Positions 34,075 through 42,088 of a stretch of DNA of 64,000 bases are shown here, one piece after another. The notes below the pieces were generated by a model. It ran no database searches and had not been told where the DNA came from. It saw only the letters and a list, made by a program, of their open reading frames with translations. The stretch lies in contig CAVWEI010000004.1 in NCBI GenBank assembly GCA_963753845.1, positions 1 through 64,000 of the forward strand, written 5' to 3'. The stretch is from Thiosocius sp963753845. GTDB lineage: Bacteria > Pseudomonadota > Gammaproteobacteria > Chromatiales > Chromatiaceae. Both the position numbers and the translations under genes were made by a program. Position 1 is the stretch's first letter. Every line of letters starts with the position of its first letter.

Positions 34075-34656
34075 ATTTCATTCGCGCGGTTATCCTTTCT
34101 CGGTTTGACGCTGGGTCTGTCGACTCTGGCTGCGCTGGGATTTTCACCGCTGTCTGTAGCCCATGCGGGTTGGGGTGTTTACGCCAATCAGCCAAAAAGT
34201 CTGCAGTTCAGACCCTGGTCCCGCGCGGAGCAGCGCCAGGCGGCGCGCTGGCGCCCACAGCAGTTCCGATATTCGCGGCGTGCAGTCTCCACCGAGGGGT
34301 CACGTCGCCCCTCCGCGGCATTGCCCACCGGGAGGATGCAGGCGCCCCTGTTTTCGCATGGGCGCGGGACCGCCCGCAAGGCGGTTCCTGTGGCGAAGGG
34401 ACAAAATCCCGGTGTCAGGTTCCGCCCTGAACGGCGGCAGCCCATGTACGGGCAACCGGACACGTCCAACGCGGACCCGGATCAGGCGAGGCTGCAGTCA
34501 CAGTTTCGCCCGGCCCAGACCGGGCGCAGGGCCACGTATGAAGAGCTGCAGTATGCCAGCGTGTCGCGTCAGCGCCCGCCAAGTGGCGGCATGCCTTATG
34601 CGACGGCGCCGCCGCAGGCGAGGTACGGGTACGCCGGAGGCTGGCCGGCTTGGTGA
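34075..34656 (+). CDS. Exported FRP-motif protein, paralogue 2, with probable ATT start
   Basis: About 193 residues. Signal peptide SFARLSFLGLTLGLSTLA...SVAHA; the mature part is similar to the protein at 33213-33785: three FRP tripeptides at equivalent places (QFRPWSR, RFRPERR, QFRPAQT), RKAVPVAKGQ, ATYEELQYA and a Pro/Tyr/Gly-rich C-terminus. No ATG, GTG or TTG is usable near the ribosome site. AGGAGG (34064-34069) sits five bases before ATT 34075. The only other in-frame candidate is GTG 34036, about 13 bases after the predicted transcription start and without a good site. It is the first gene after the duplicated nrd-type promoter and heads a five-gene rightward cluster. Confidence 0.7.
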   Translation: MSFARLSFLGLTLGLSTLAALGFSPLSVAHAGWGVYANQPKSLQFRPWSRAEQRQAARWRPQQFRYSRRAVSTEGSRRPSAALPTGRMQAPLFSHGRGTARKAVPVAKGQNPGVRFRPERRQPMYGQPDTSNADPDQARLQSQFRPAQTGRRATYEELQYASVSRQRPPSGGMPYATAPPQARYGYAGGWPAW

Positions 34657-34710
34657 TGTCGGATGCGATTCAGTAGGTCTTCTTGGTCACGAAATTAAGA
34701 GAGGAGCAGC

Positions 34711-35694
34711 ATGAGGTTTTCAGGGCGACTAGTTGCAATCTGTGGCGCTATGCTTTTTTGTAGCGCGATGCTTCCCGTCGGGGAGGCCTTGGCATTCGGA
34801 CACCAGTGGCGGCCTGCTCCCGGTTTCCTGCCAGCCCAGGGCCAGGCTTACCGACCGGCTGCAAACATGTCCGGTTTCCGTCCCGGTGCGGCAGTGCGGC
34901 CCGCTTACGCCCAGCCGCTCAACCGGATGCAGCAACGACCCTATCCGCAGAGAACCCACCAGTGGCCAATCCGGCAACAGGGCGCATACGCACAGGGCTA
35001 TCGTATGCCCCCCGTCGGGTCTCCGCATGCCGCCGGTTTCTATCCGTCTCAGTGGCAGTTTGCCCCGCCGGGGTATGCGTTCCAGGGCGGGGTATCTCCA
35101 TCGGCGAGTCAGGCACGGATACGGCCAGGACGGCCGCCGATGTTCGCGCAGCAGTATGCCTGGCGCCCAGCCGGGCTGCCCTGGGTAGCGCAGCGGGCAC
35201 GTCCCGAGTGGCCACAACAGCGCAAACAGGCCCAGGTCCGGATGCCTCCGCAGATGGTCGGGTTCCGCCCGGCCGGTACCGGCTATCCCGCACCCGCCGG
35301 CGCCTGGCGGCCCGCGGTGAGACCGGCCCCGTCGATGCATCCGCAATATGCATATCAGCGATATGACCATCGTGCCCCAGGCTATACGCCTGATCGCCGG
35401 CCGATGTTCAGATCGGGCCGGCCCCCTGCCTGGCCGATGCCTGACGCACGGGTGGCCAGCCTGAGCCCGGCGCCCATGGCGCAGCCCTATTGGCGACCTG
35501 CCCCGGCAGCTGCCGCGGCGTGGCATCGCGATACCTCGTTCCGGCCTGCCGCATACGGCCGCCCCATGGCTGGCGGTCCCGCATCGCGCGACAGAGACAG
35601 ATCCACTGCCACTCGGGACAGTCTGCCTGGCTGGGTAACAACCTATCGGGAAACCGATAATATGGGTTCCTGCGGTTGGTGCAGTGGCAGCTGA
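34711..35694 (+). CDS. Exported Pro/Arg/Tyr/Gln-rich protein with FRP motifs and CGWC end
   Basis: 327 residues. Signal peptide RLVAICGAMLFCSAMLPVGEALA, then low-complexity sequence rich in Pro, Tyr, Trp, Gln and Arg (repeated YAQ, WRPA, RPA...), with three FRP tripeptides (GFRPGAA, GFRPAGT, SFRPAAY) as in the two preceding proteins. The final residues MGSCGWCSGS contain a CxxC pair, the only cysteines I notice in the mature part. This could be a disulfide or metal site. Ribosome site GAGAGGAGCAGC precedes ATG 34711. No family recognised. Composition suggests an extended, surface or periplasmic matrix protein. Confidence 0.75.
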   Translation: MRFSGRLVAICGAMLFCSAMLPVGEALAFGHQWRPAPGFLPAQGQAYRPAANMSGFRPGAAVRPAYAQPLNRMQQRPYPQRTHQWPIRQQGAYAQGYRMPPVGSPHAAGFYPSQWQFAPPGYAFQGGVSPSASQARIRPGRPPMFAQQYAWRPAGLPWVAQRARPEWPQQRKQAQVRMPPQMVGFRPAGTGYPAPAGAWRPAVRPAPSMHPQYAYQRYDHRAPGYTPDRRPMFRSGRPPAWPMPDARVASLSPAPMAQPYWRPAPAAAAAWHRDTSFRPAAYGRPMAGGPASRDRDRSTATRDSLPGWVTTYRETDNMGSCGWCSGS

Positions 35695-35713
35695 ATAGCA
35701 GGCGGGGATCCGA

Positions 35714-36349
35714 ATGATCACGGTAGTTGGTAGCCTGAAGGGCGGGTCGGGCAAAAGCACGGTCACTTTCAATCTCGCGATCTGGTTGGCCATGGCCGAG
35801 TGCAGGGTGGCTGTCATCGATGCCGACCCCCAGGCCACCCTTACCGATGTCCTCGATGTACGTCGTGAGGAAGGGTTCCAGCCGGTGGTGCCGCGGCTGG
35901 ATGTCGGCCGGATGGGAGACCCCCGCGGGCTTGCCGAGTATGACGAAGTACTGATCGACGTCGGTACCGCGTCGATGGAGAACCTCAAGCATGCTGTCTC
36001 GATCGCGGACCGCCTGCTCGTTCCTGTCCCCCCGAGCCAGGCGGACATCTGGTCGACCCAGAGATTCCTGCGCTTCATTGACTCTGTTGGCGGCAAACGC
36101 AAACCCGAGGTTGTCGGTTTTATCAACCGAGGGGACACGCACCGTGCAGTCCGCGAATCGGATGAAGCGGCAGCGGCCCTGGTTTCTCTGCCCGGCATTC
36201 GCTATCTCAAGCCACGTCTGGCTCAGCGCACGGTGTACAGGCGCTCTTTCAGCGAGGGCCTGGCGGTATTCGAGCAGGAACCTCGTGGCAAGGGTGCCGC
36301 AGAATGCAATGCCCTGGCCGCGGTACTGTACGCCGACCTTCTGGTCTGA
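35714..36349 (+). CDS. Orphan ParA/MinD-type ATPase
   Basis: 211 residues. Deviant Walker A KGGSGKST (residues 9-16) with the signature Lys, switch region VIDADPQATLTDVLD, and an A' or B strand VLIDVGTASMENL. Short and without an N-terminal HTH, like the ParA proteins that position non-chromosomal cargo (for example polar or envelope complexes) rather than plasmid-partition ParA. No ParB gene or parS-like repeats are visible. It lies 20 bases after the FRP protein and 10 before the TPR protein, inside the cluster behind the nrd-type promoter. A role in placing this exported system is inferred from context only. Confidence 0.88.
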   Translation: MITVVGSLKGGSGKSTVTFNLAIWLAMAECRVAVIDADPQATLTDVLDVRREEGFQPVVPRLDVGRMGDPRGLAEYDEVLIDVGTASMENLKHAVSIADRLLVPVPPSQADIWSTQRFLRFIDSVGGKRKPEVVGFINRGDTHRAVRESDEAAAALVSLPGIRYLKPRLAQRTVYRRSFSEGLAVFEQEPRGKGAAECNALAAVLYADLLV

Positions 36350-36358
36350 CCCCCGCCG

Positions 36359-37099
36359 ATGCCGCCCAACCTCATCACGGTTGCAATTGCCTGGCTCGCG
36401 ACCCATCTGGTGCTCTTCACCCTTTTGGGCTTTGTGCTGGCAGGTTTGTTCTTGGCCGGGGTCATCGGCACGCCCGGTCAGGGCCAGCCCGCGACAGCAG
36501 GCAGGTTGGACGCTGACGTGATGCCGGCGATATCCGGTCACCCGGGTGACGCAGGGGCAAAGTTCGATGAGAACCGTGCGGTGTTGAGCCGACCCCAGGC
36601 ATCCGGAAAACCGTATCCCACCAAAGGTGTCGGCGAGGCCGGTGACGATTCCAGGGAACCGGCCCGCAAGCAGCCCAGGTTGATCGGTGGCAGCCTGCCC
36701 ATCTATGACCAGTCGAGGTTCAAGCCATCGAAATCGGGCCCGCTGCCGGGGGAAGGCAATGGAGCCTTCAGGCCGCCGGGCGAGGGGAGTCCCTCCGGAC
36801 CCCTCACCGTGACGCGTGACGATCTTTTGCAGGACGCCCGGCGCGCATTCTGGAACGGCGATTTCGAGGCCGCGGAAGCGGCCTACATGGCCCTGGTCTC
36901 CGAGTATCCGGCAGATGCGGACGCCTTTGGCGAATTGGGCAACCTTTACCAGGCCATGGGCAAGCCGAAACTGGCGCTGGATGCCTACTTTGAGGCAGCA
37001 CTGCGTCTGCAGGCCGTGGGTGAGCGTGAGAGGCTCACGGAAATGGTCGAATTGCTCAGGCGTGAGGGGGACGAAAGGGCAGATCGGTTTACCCCCTGA
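36359..37099 (+). CDS. Membrane-anchored TPR protein
   Basis: 246 residues. One or two N-terminal membrane segments (ITVAIAWLATHLVLFTLLGFVLAGLFLAGVIG), a Pro/Gly-rich disordered stretch (residues 35-145) including SRFKPSKSG and GAFRPPGEG, which echo the FRP motifs of the upstream proteins, then two TPR-like repeats (RRAFWNGDFEAAEAAYMALVSEYP and the one following DADAFGELGNLYQAMGKPKLALDAYFEAALRL). TPRs mediate protein contacts. Location in the cluster suggests a scaffold linking the ATPase to the membrane. Unknown specific function. Confidence 0.75.
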   Translation: MPPNLITVAIAWLATHLVLFTLLGFVLAGLFLAGVIGTPGQGQPATAGRLDADVMPAISGHPGDAGAKFDENRAVLSRPQASGKPYPTKGVGEAGDDSREPARKQPRLIGGSLPIYDQSRFKPSKSGPLPGEGNGAFRPPGEGSPSGPLTVTRDDLLQDARRAFWNGDFEAAEAAYMALVSEYPADADAFGELGNLYQAMGKPKLALDAYFEAALRLQAVGERERLTEMVELLRREGDERADRFTP

Positions 37100-37231
37100 T
37101 CGATCAAGGTCCGTTTCGGCCGGCTCAGGGTCTCGGGGCGGCGGCCGCTTATAACCAGTATCTATATCCTTTGGTTGTTGGTTTATGATAAAATCAGCAA
37201 TTACCGATACAGCTGATACTGGGGATACACT

Positions 37232-37729
37232 GTGAGCAATGCCAATGGAGCCGCTGACGTCGTTGTCGACGCCAATGCGGGCTATGACAGGCTGTCAGAG
37301 GTCTTCGAGTCGAGCGCCCGGCGTTGGGAGTTGATCGTCTATCCCTCGCTATTCGCTTTCATCATCCTCGCGGCCTACGGGTTCTACCTGATCTATAACC
37401 TGGCCAAGGACGTGCACTATCTGGCGATCAGTGTCGACACGAACATGACGACCCTCGCGGGCAATATGCAGAACGTCTCCGAGAACATGAGCCAGTTGAC
37501 TGCGAATATCCGTGCCATGACGGTCACCATGGATTCTATCGATCAGAAGGTGGCGACGCTCGAGCCCATGCTGGCCAACCTGGATTCGATGGACGGTGCG
37601 ATGCAGTCGATGACCTACGCGACGCATAACATGGGTCGGTCGACACAATATATGCAGAAGGACCTGTCGAGAATGAACCAAAATATCGGTCGGCCGATGT
37701 CGTTCATGAATTCGTTCATGCCCTGGTAG
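37232..37729 (+). CDS. Single-span membrane coiled-coil protein, unknown function
   Basis: 165 residues from GTG 37232. One membrane helix (YPSLFAFIILAAYGFYLIYNLA, about 41-62), then a periplasmic or cytoplasmic heptad-rich region with many Met, Asn and Thr residues (NMTTLAGNMQNVSENMSQLTANIRAM...). The pattern resembles MCP-like or DUF948-type coiled coils, and the C-terminus reads MSFMNSFMPW. It is the last gene before the strong terminator. A 132-base gap with AT-rich sequence separates it from the TPR gene, so it may also have its own promoter. Confidence 0.7.
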   Translation: MSNANGAADVVVDANAGYDRLSEVFESSARRWELIVYPSLFAFIILAAYGFYLIYNLAKDVHYLAISVDTNMTTLAGNMQNVSENMSQLTANIRAMTVTMDSIDQKVATLEPMLANLDSMDGAMQSMTYATHNMGRSTQYMQKDLSRMNQNIGRPMSFMNSFMPW

Positions 37730-37781
37730 CCGGCGCGGCGCACCTTGAGCGGGGCGTGACGGGGATAACGGACAAAAAGAG

Positions 37782-37810
37782 AAACCCCCACCGCACGGTG
37801 GGGGTTTTTC
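37782..37810. terminator. Bidirectional terminator between convergent units
   Basis: AAACCCCCACCG (37782-37793) and CGGTGGGGGTTT (37796-37807) pair perfectly, with T tracts on the right and an A-rich stretch on the left. It separates the rightward cluster from the convergent FimX-like gene. Confidence 0.92.
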
Positions 37811-37831
37811 TTTGAGGCTCTGGCCTGACGC

Positions 37832-39940
37832 TTACTGTTCTTCTTCGAACGTGATGGTGCTCGAGGGCTCTTGCAGGAAGTATCCCTGGATATAGTTCAC
37901 GCCGATGTTCCACAGGATCGCGAGACTGCCCGCATCTTCGACACTGCTGGCGATGGTCTTGTATCCCTCGCCCTGCAGCCGCTTGTTTGTCTCGTTCATT
38001 CTGTTCTGCTGCGCGGTATCGGTAGCGAGGTCGCGCATGAAATCCGGTGAAAGCTTCACGATGTCGATTTCGAGGTGTTTCAGCAGTCCGTCGCCGGCAT
38101 CGCCCTCACAGTAGTTGTTGATCGCAATACGGCAATTGATCCTCTTCAGGCCGTCGATCAGTTCCTTGGCAGGTTGCAGGGCATTGCGCAGGTCGCTCTC
38201 GCGGAACTGGAATACCAGCCATGCCCCCTTGGCCCGGAATTCGCGCAGACAGTCGCAGATCCACAGCAGCATGGATTCATCCTCGATGCCGGCGCGTGAC
38301 AGGATGATGTGGAAAATGATCTTCTGGCCGTTTCTGCGGTGGTTCGCGAGCTCACGCACGGCGTTTCGCACCACCCAGCGGTCGACCTCGGCAAGCCGGC
38401 CTGGGTCGCGGGCCGGGGACAGGAAGATGTCCGGAATCACTTCCTTTCCGTCTTCGTCGATCAGGCGCAGGTAGACCGAATAGTTCTCACGGGTATCACC
38501 CTGCAGGCTGACGATAGGCTGATACTTGAGGCGGAATCCATCGTTGGCCAGGGCCTTGTCGATGGTCTTGACGACGGCCGCGTCCGCCTCGGCCATGTGC
38601 TCGGTGTCGCCGGGGATCTGTGCGTTGTAGAACACCACCCGGTTGTCACCCTCGGAGCGCGCGATGCCGGTGGCCCGGCATGACCGGTTGATGAGTTCGT
38701 GGGCATGGATTTCGCCTGCTTCGTCCGTCTTCGTCACGCCAATGGCGTAGGCCGGCTTGACCAGGGTTTCCTGGTTGCTCTTGAAGGCATGACCGCGGAG
38801 GTTGTGCAGGCAGCGCTCGGCGATCTCCAGCGCAGGTTCTTTGTCATCGCACAGGATCATGAAGTCGTGATCGCCGAAACGAGCGATGGTATGTGCCCGG
38901 GTCGCTGTGGCAGCCAGCACGCTGGCTACCTCGGTCAGCATCTGTTCGGCACAGTCGAACCCGCAGTTTTCACGCATGTCGCCATAGTTGCTGATCGATA
39001 ACTGAACCAGGGTATGGCCTTTCCGGTCGCCTTCCGGGTTTCCGAGCAGGGACTCGAGCCGTTCCATGAATGCCTGGCGGTTGAAGAAACCGGTCTGTGA
39101 ATCCTTGCTGGTGAGTTCCTCGATGCGTTGCTGCAGGGCGAGGTTTTGGCCCTGGTCGCGGATCATCACCTGGGTGCAATGTTCGCCGTCGATGCTGGCC
39201 GGCGAGAACACCATGCGTGCGCTGAAATTCTGATTGTCGCTGGTGACGCAGCGGAATTCTTCCGAGTGTTTGCCGGATTCGTTCACCATGCGCAAGGCCA
39301 TCTTGAAGGCGCTGCGTGATTCGGCGTCAATCATGTCCATGATGGGGAGGCCATCGATCTCATCCGGAGATTCGTATCCGAACATATCGAGGTAGGCCTG
39401 ATTGGTGTTGAGGTACATACCTTCGTGGATGTATGCGATGGCGTCGCGGGAACTGTGTACCAACTGGCTGCTGCGCGACTCGGCCTCCTCCAACTGCTCC
39501 TTGAGACGGGCAAGGTCCTGGCGCAGCATCAGCGCCTGATGCTCACGCCTCACCGCCAGCGCGAGATGCGCTTCGTCCTTGATGTCGATCAGATCCTGAA
39601 GGCCATAGTCGATGGCCAGCGATCTCTGCACCTTTCTGTCCTTGCCGACCAGCAAGATGCTCGCGGTCGGCGTCTTCGCCTGTATTTTCTCGATCGCGGC
39701 AACGGGGGGGATCGCCTCCTCGTCCGTATTGAGGATCACCAGTTGGCTGGGCTCGGCAGCCATTTGTTGATCCAGGGCTTCGAGACTTTCCGCAATCTTG
39801 AGATGCGCGGCCTGGCCTTGGTTTCGCAGGGCGTTGGCGAACCCGTCCGCGACGCTGAGCGGGCAGCCGACGACGAGCATCTCGACCGGGTTTCCGGTGG
39901 TCTCCTGGCTCTCCAGGGCGAATTCAGGACTGGCGGACAT
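37832..39940 (-). CDS. FimX-like protein: REC-like, PAS, degenerate GGDEF and EAL
   Basis: 702 residues. N-terminal receiver-like region (MLVVGCPLSVADGFANAL...; phosphoacceptor not clear), coiled linker, PAS domain (DAIAYIHEGMYLNTNQAYLDMFGYESP), GGDEF-like domain with RFGDHDF in place of GGDEF, and an EAL-like domain with SVYLRL for EALLRL and NYCEGDAGDG where active enzymes have DDFGTG. Neither enzymatic site is intact, so it is probably a c-di-GMP receptor, as shown for Pseudomonas FimX, which controls type IV pilus function and localises at a pole. It shares an operon-like leftward order with the PilZ-like gene upstream. No pilus gene is in the window. Confidence 0.85.
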   Translation of the reverse strand: MSASPEFALESQETTGNPVEMLVVGCPLSVADGFANALRNQGQAAHLKIAESLEALDQQMAAEPSQLVILNTDEEAIPPVAAIEKIQAKTPTASILLVGKDRKVQRSLAIDYGLQDLIDIKDEAHLALAVRREHQALMLRQDLARLKEQLEEAESRSSQLVHSSRDAIAYIHEGMYLNTNQAYLDMFGYESPDEIDGLPIMDMIDAESRSAFKMALRMVNESGKHSEEFRCVTSDNQNFSARMVFSPASIDGEHCTQVMIRDQGQNLALQQRIEELTSKDSQTGFFNRQAFMERLESLLGNPEGDRKGHTLVQLSISNYGDMRENCGFDCAEQMLTEVASVLAATATRAHTIARFGDHDFMILCDDKEPALEIAERCLHNLRGHAFKSNQETLVKPAYAIGVTKTDEAGEIHAHELINRSCRATGIARSEGDNRVVFYNAQIPGDTEHMAEADAAVVKTIDKALANDGFRLKYQPIVSLQGDTRENYSVYLRLIDEDGKEVIPDIFLSPARDPGRLAEVDRWVVRNAVRELANHRRNGQKIIFHIILSRAGIEDESMLLWICDCLREFRAKGAWLVFQFRESDLRNALQPAKELIDGLKRINCRIAINNYCEGDAGDGLLKHLEIDIVKLSPDFMRDLATDTAQQNRMNETNKRLQGEGYKTIASSVEDAGSLAILWNIGVNYIQGYFLQEPSSTITFEEEQ

Positions 39941-40014
39941 GGATCCTCGTTTCCTTGCCTTGCGTTGTCAGCGGCCGATGCACTTCAGCGGCCCTGTTGC
40001 GAAGACTCAACATC

Positions 40015-41940
40015 CTACAGGTTGTTCCAGAGATCATCGAAGTCCCCGCCGGGGCGGGCATCATCGGCGCGTTCATCTTCTTCGGTCTTCACGAATTCGA
40101 AATGATAGCGCGCGAAGGCGCTGCTGAATTCAACCAGCTTGCTCAGTCGAATCAGTTGCTCCTTGCCGCCGATCGAAAGCCACAGATCGACACCCGTCGG
40201 CAGGCTCATGGCGCTCATCACCAGGCTGGCGGTCGCGTTGGCCGAAGGATCGGTATCATTTATCACCAGGCATTTGTACGACGGCGCACGGTTACGTTGG
40301 GAGGTCTTGCCGGCTTCGCGGATGTCGGCGGCTTCGCAACGGGTCGAGATGACCTCCAGGCCGAGATCGAGTTCCTCTTCCGCCTGTTGTTTCATCCAGC
40401 GGATCACCCCCAGCCCATACCTGCGTCGATCGGTCGGCGACTCCACACCGATCAGTTCCCCGATTTTGACCCGGGGAATGCCGTCGCCCTGCCAGCGGAT
40501 GCAATAGCCACCCGCACTCTCGTTGATGGTCTTGACCGCGTGGCGCGACGATTCCCTGTCGCCGTGAGTCTGCGCCGGGTTTTCAAGCGGTTCTGTCGGC
40601 GAGGGTTTTGGCCCGGCCGCCGCTTTGTGGGCCAGGTGGCTGTCATTGAACAGCGAGTCGCTGACGAACTCACTGTCCAGCGGTGCCAGGGAAACGTTCT
40701 CCAGGCTGCCGGTCGTCCACTTGATCTTCGAACGGGTACCCAACGGCGGATCATCCGCCTCTTCAAGGGTGAAGAGTGCCGTGCGCGTGGTCTGGTAAGG
40801 GGCCTGTCCATCCGCCTGCAGGTTGGCGTGGATCGCGTGCAGGCAGGCGACTACGTGCAGGTCGAAATTGAGTTTGGTGCGCACGAATCGCCTGTCGGGC
40901 GGCCGGCTCCAGGCCATGATCAGCAGGCGCAGCAGGGGGCGGGTTACCACCGGCTTGCCCGACTGGAGGCCGGTTCGGCTGTCCCATGGGGCCTGTTCGA
41001 AATCGCCACGCAGCTTCTTCAACAGTTCACGGACGTCGAGAATGGCCATGCGTTTGCCGGGCATGGGGGTGCGCAGGGAATTGTGCATGGGCGCCGAGTC
41101 GGTCCACAGGTCGACATTGAACCGCCCGAGGCTTGTGCCGCCATCGTCCTCCTCCAGTATCGTGGCGGATCTGGACCACTCCAGCAGCCGCGAAAACAGC
41201 AGACGGGCATGGCTCTGGCGCAACCGGTGAGGGGTGGCGCTGGCGAACAGCATCTGGCATTTGAACAGGTCTTCGATACTGGTGGCGCCTGCGTCCTTGC
41301 CGTCGTCCAGTTTCACCTGGACCTGATGTACGCCATTCTGTGAGGCATAGGCGTAGATGCTGTTGATCTCACGCCAGATGCCGTCCGGCCATGCCGTATA
41401 GATCAGGGCGTTCTGCAACAGGCACTGGCCAAGATAATAAAGCGCCCGGTGCAGCGCGATCACCAGCAGGCGTCGGTCGAAGTTGGCGCTGTCGCCGGCA
41501 ATCATGCGCTCGACGATCAGTTTGTATGAGATCGCAAGTTCCTTCTGGAGTTCGCGTGCCAGCGACGCTGTCTTCCATCCTTTCGGCGACAGCGGAAGGC
41601 CGGTGTCGACGTAATATTTCTGCAGATTGTTTGTGATGTACTCGACCGGAGGACGGAATTTTTCCACCGTCTTTGCGCGGAGCAGGTCAGGGATCTCGAT
41701 GCGGTTGAATTCGACCAGCGTGCTGAACACCTGGCGTGCCGTCTCGCCGATATTGGCCATCGGCAGGGCTTCGAACCAGGCCTCGGTCTCTTTCGGGTCC
41801 AGCAACATGTTGTCGGCCTTTGGCTTCGACTGTTGCGGTATCTGGAGCCCGAGCAGGGGCCGTTGGGGGGGCTCGACAGCCTTGGCCGATCCCGTAGCGT
41901 TCGAATTGTTGTCTGATTGAGTCAAATTGGCCGCCAACAC
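40015..41940 (-). CDS. PilZ-like C-terminal domain protein, unknown N-terminal domain
   Basis: 641 residues. The first about 400 residues are mostly helical with no motif I recognise. After a linker (about 430-480), sequence such as GGYCIRWQGDGIPRVKIGELIGV ... YGLGVIRWMKQQAEEELDLGLEVIS has the beta-barrel and W/GVIRW pattern of PilZ-type domains, although the canonical RxxxR is not obvious. The GTG start 41940 has a weak ribosome site. It is immediately upstream of the FimX-like gene on the same strand. In Xanthomonas, FimX acts through a PilZ protein, so a receptor pair is a reasonable inference. Confidence 0.65.
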   Translation of the reverse strand: MLAANLTQSDNNSNATGSAKAVEPPQRPLLGLQIPQQSKPKADNMLLDPKETEAWFEALPMANIGETARQVFSTLVEFNRIEIPDLLRAKTVEKFRPPVEYITNNLQKYYVDTGLPLSPKGWKTASLARELQKELAISYKLIVERMIAGDSANFDRRLLVIALHRALYYLGQCLLQNALIYTAWPDGIWREINSIYAYASQNGVHQVQVKLDDGKDAGATSIEDLFKCQMLFASATPHRLRQSHARLLFSRLLEWSRSATILEEDDGGTSLGRFNVDLWTDSAPMHNSLRTPMPGKRMAILDVRELLKKLRGDFEQAPWDSRTGLQSGKPVVTRPLLRLLIMAWSRPPDRRFVRTKLNFDLHVVACLHAIHANLQADGQAPYQTTRTALFTLEEADDPPLGTRSKIKWTTGSLENVSLAPLDSEFVSDSLFNDSHLAHKAAAGPKPSPTEPLENPAQTHGDRESSRHAVKTINESAGGYCIRWQGDGIPRVKIGELIGVESPTDRRRYGLGVIRWMKQQAEEELDLGLEVISTRCEAADIREAGKTSQRNRAPSYKCLVINDTDPSANATASLVMSAMSLPTGVDLWLSIGGKEQLIRLSKLVEFSSAFARYHFEFVKTEEDERADDARPGGDFDDLWNNL

Positions 41941-42088
41941 TCGTAGTCTGTTTTGTCTTGTATCGCCTTTTGCTTCCCTGCGGCGGATTCAGGTTCGTTT
42001 CATAGTACCGTGACCTGGTTCCGCGTCACCCCGAAATTCTGGCCGCACCCCCCTCAATGATGCGCGGTGCCCGGCGAGTGTCCGCACC

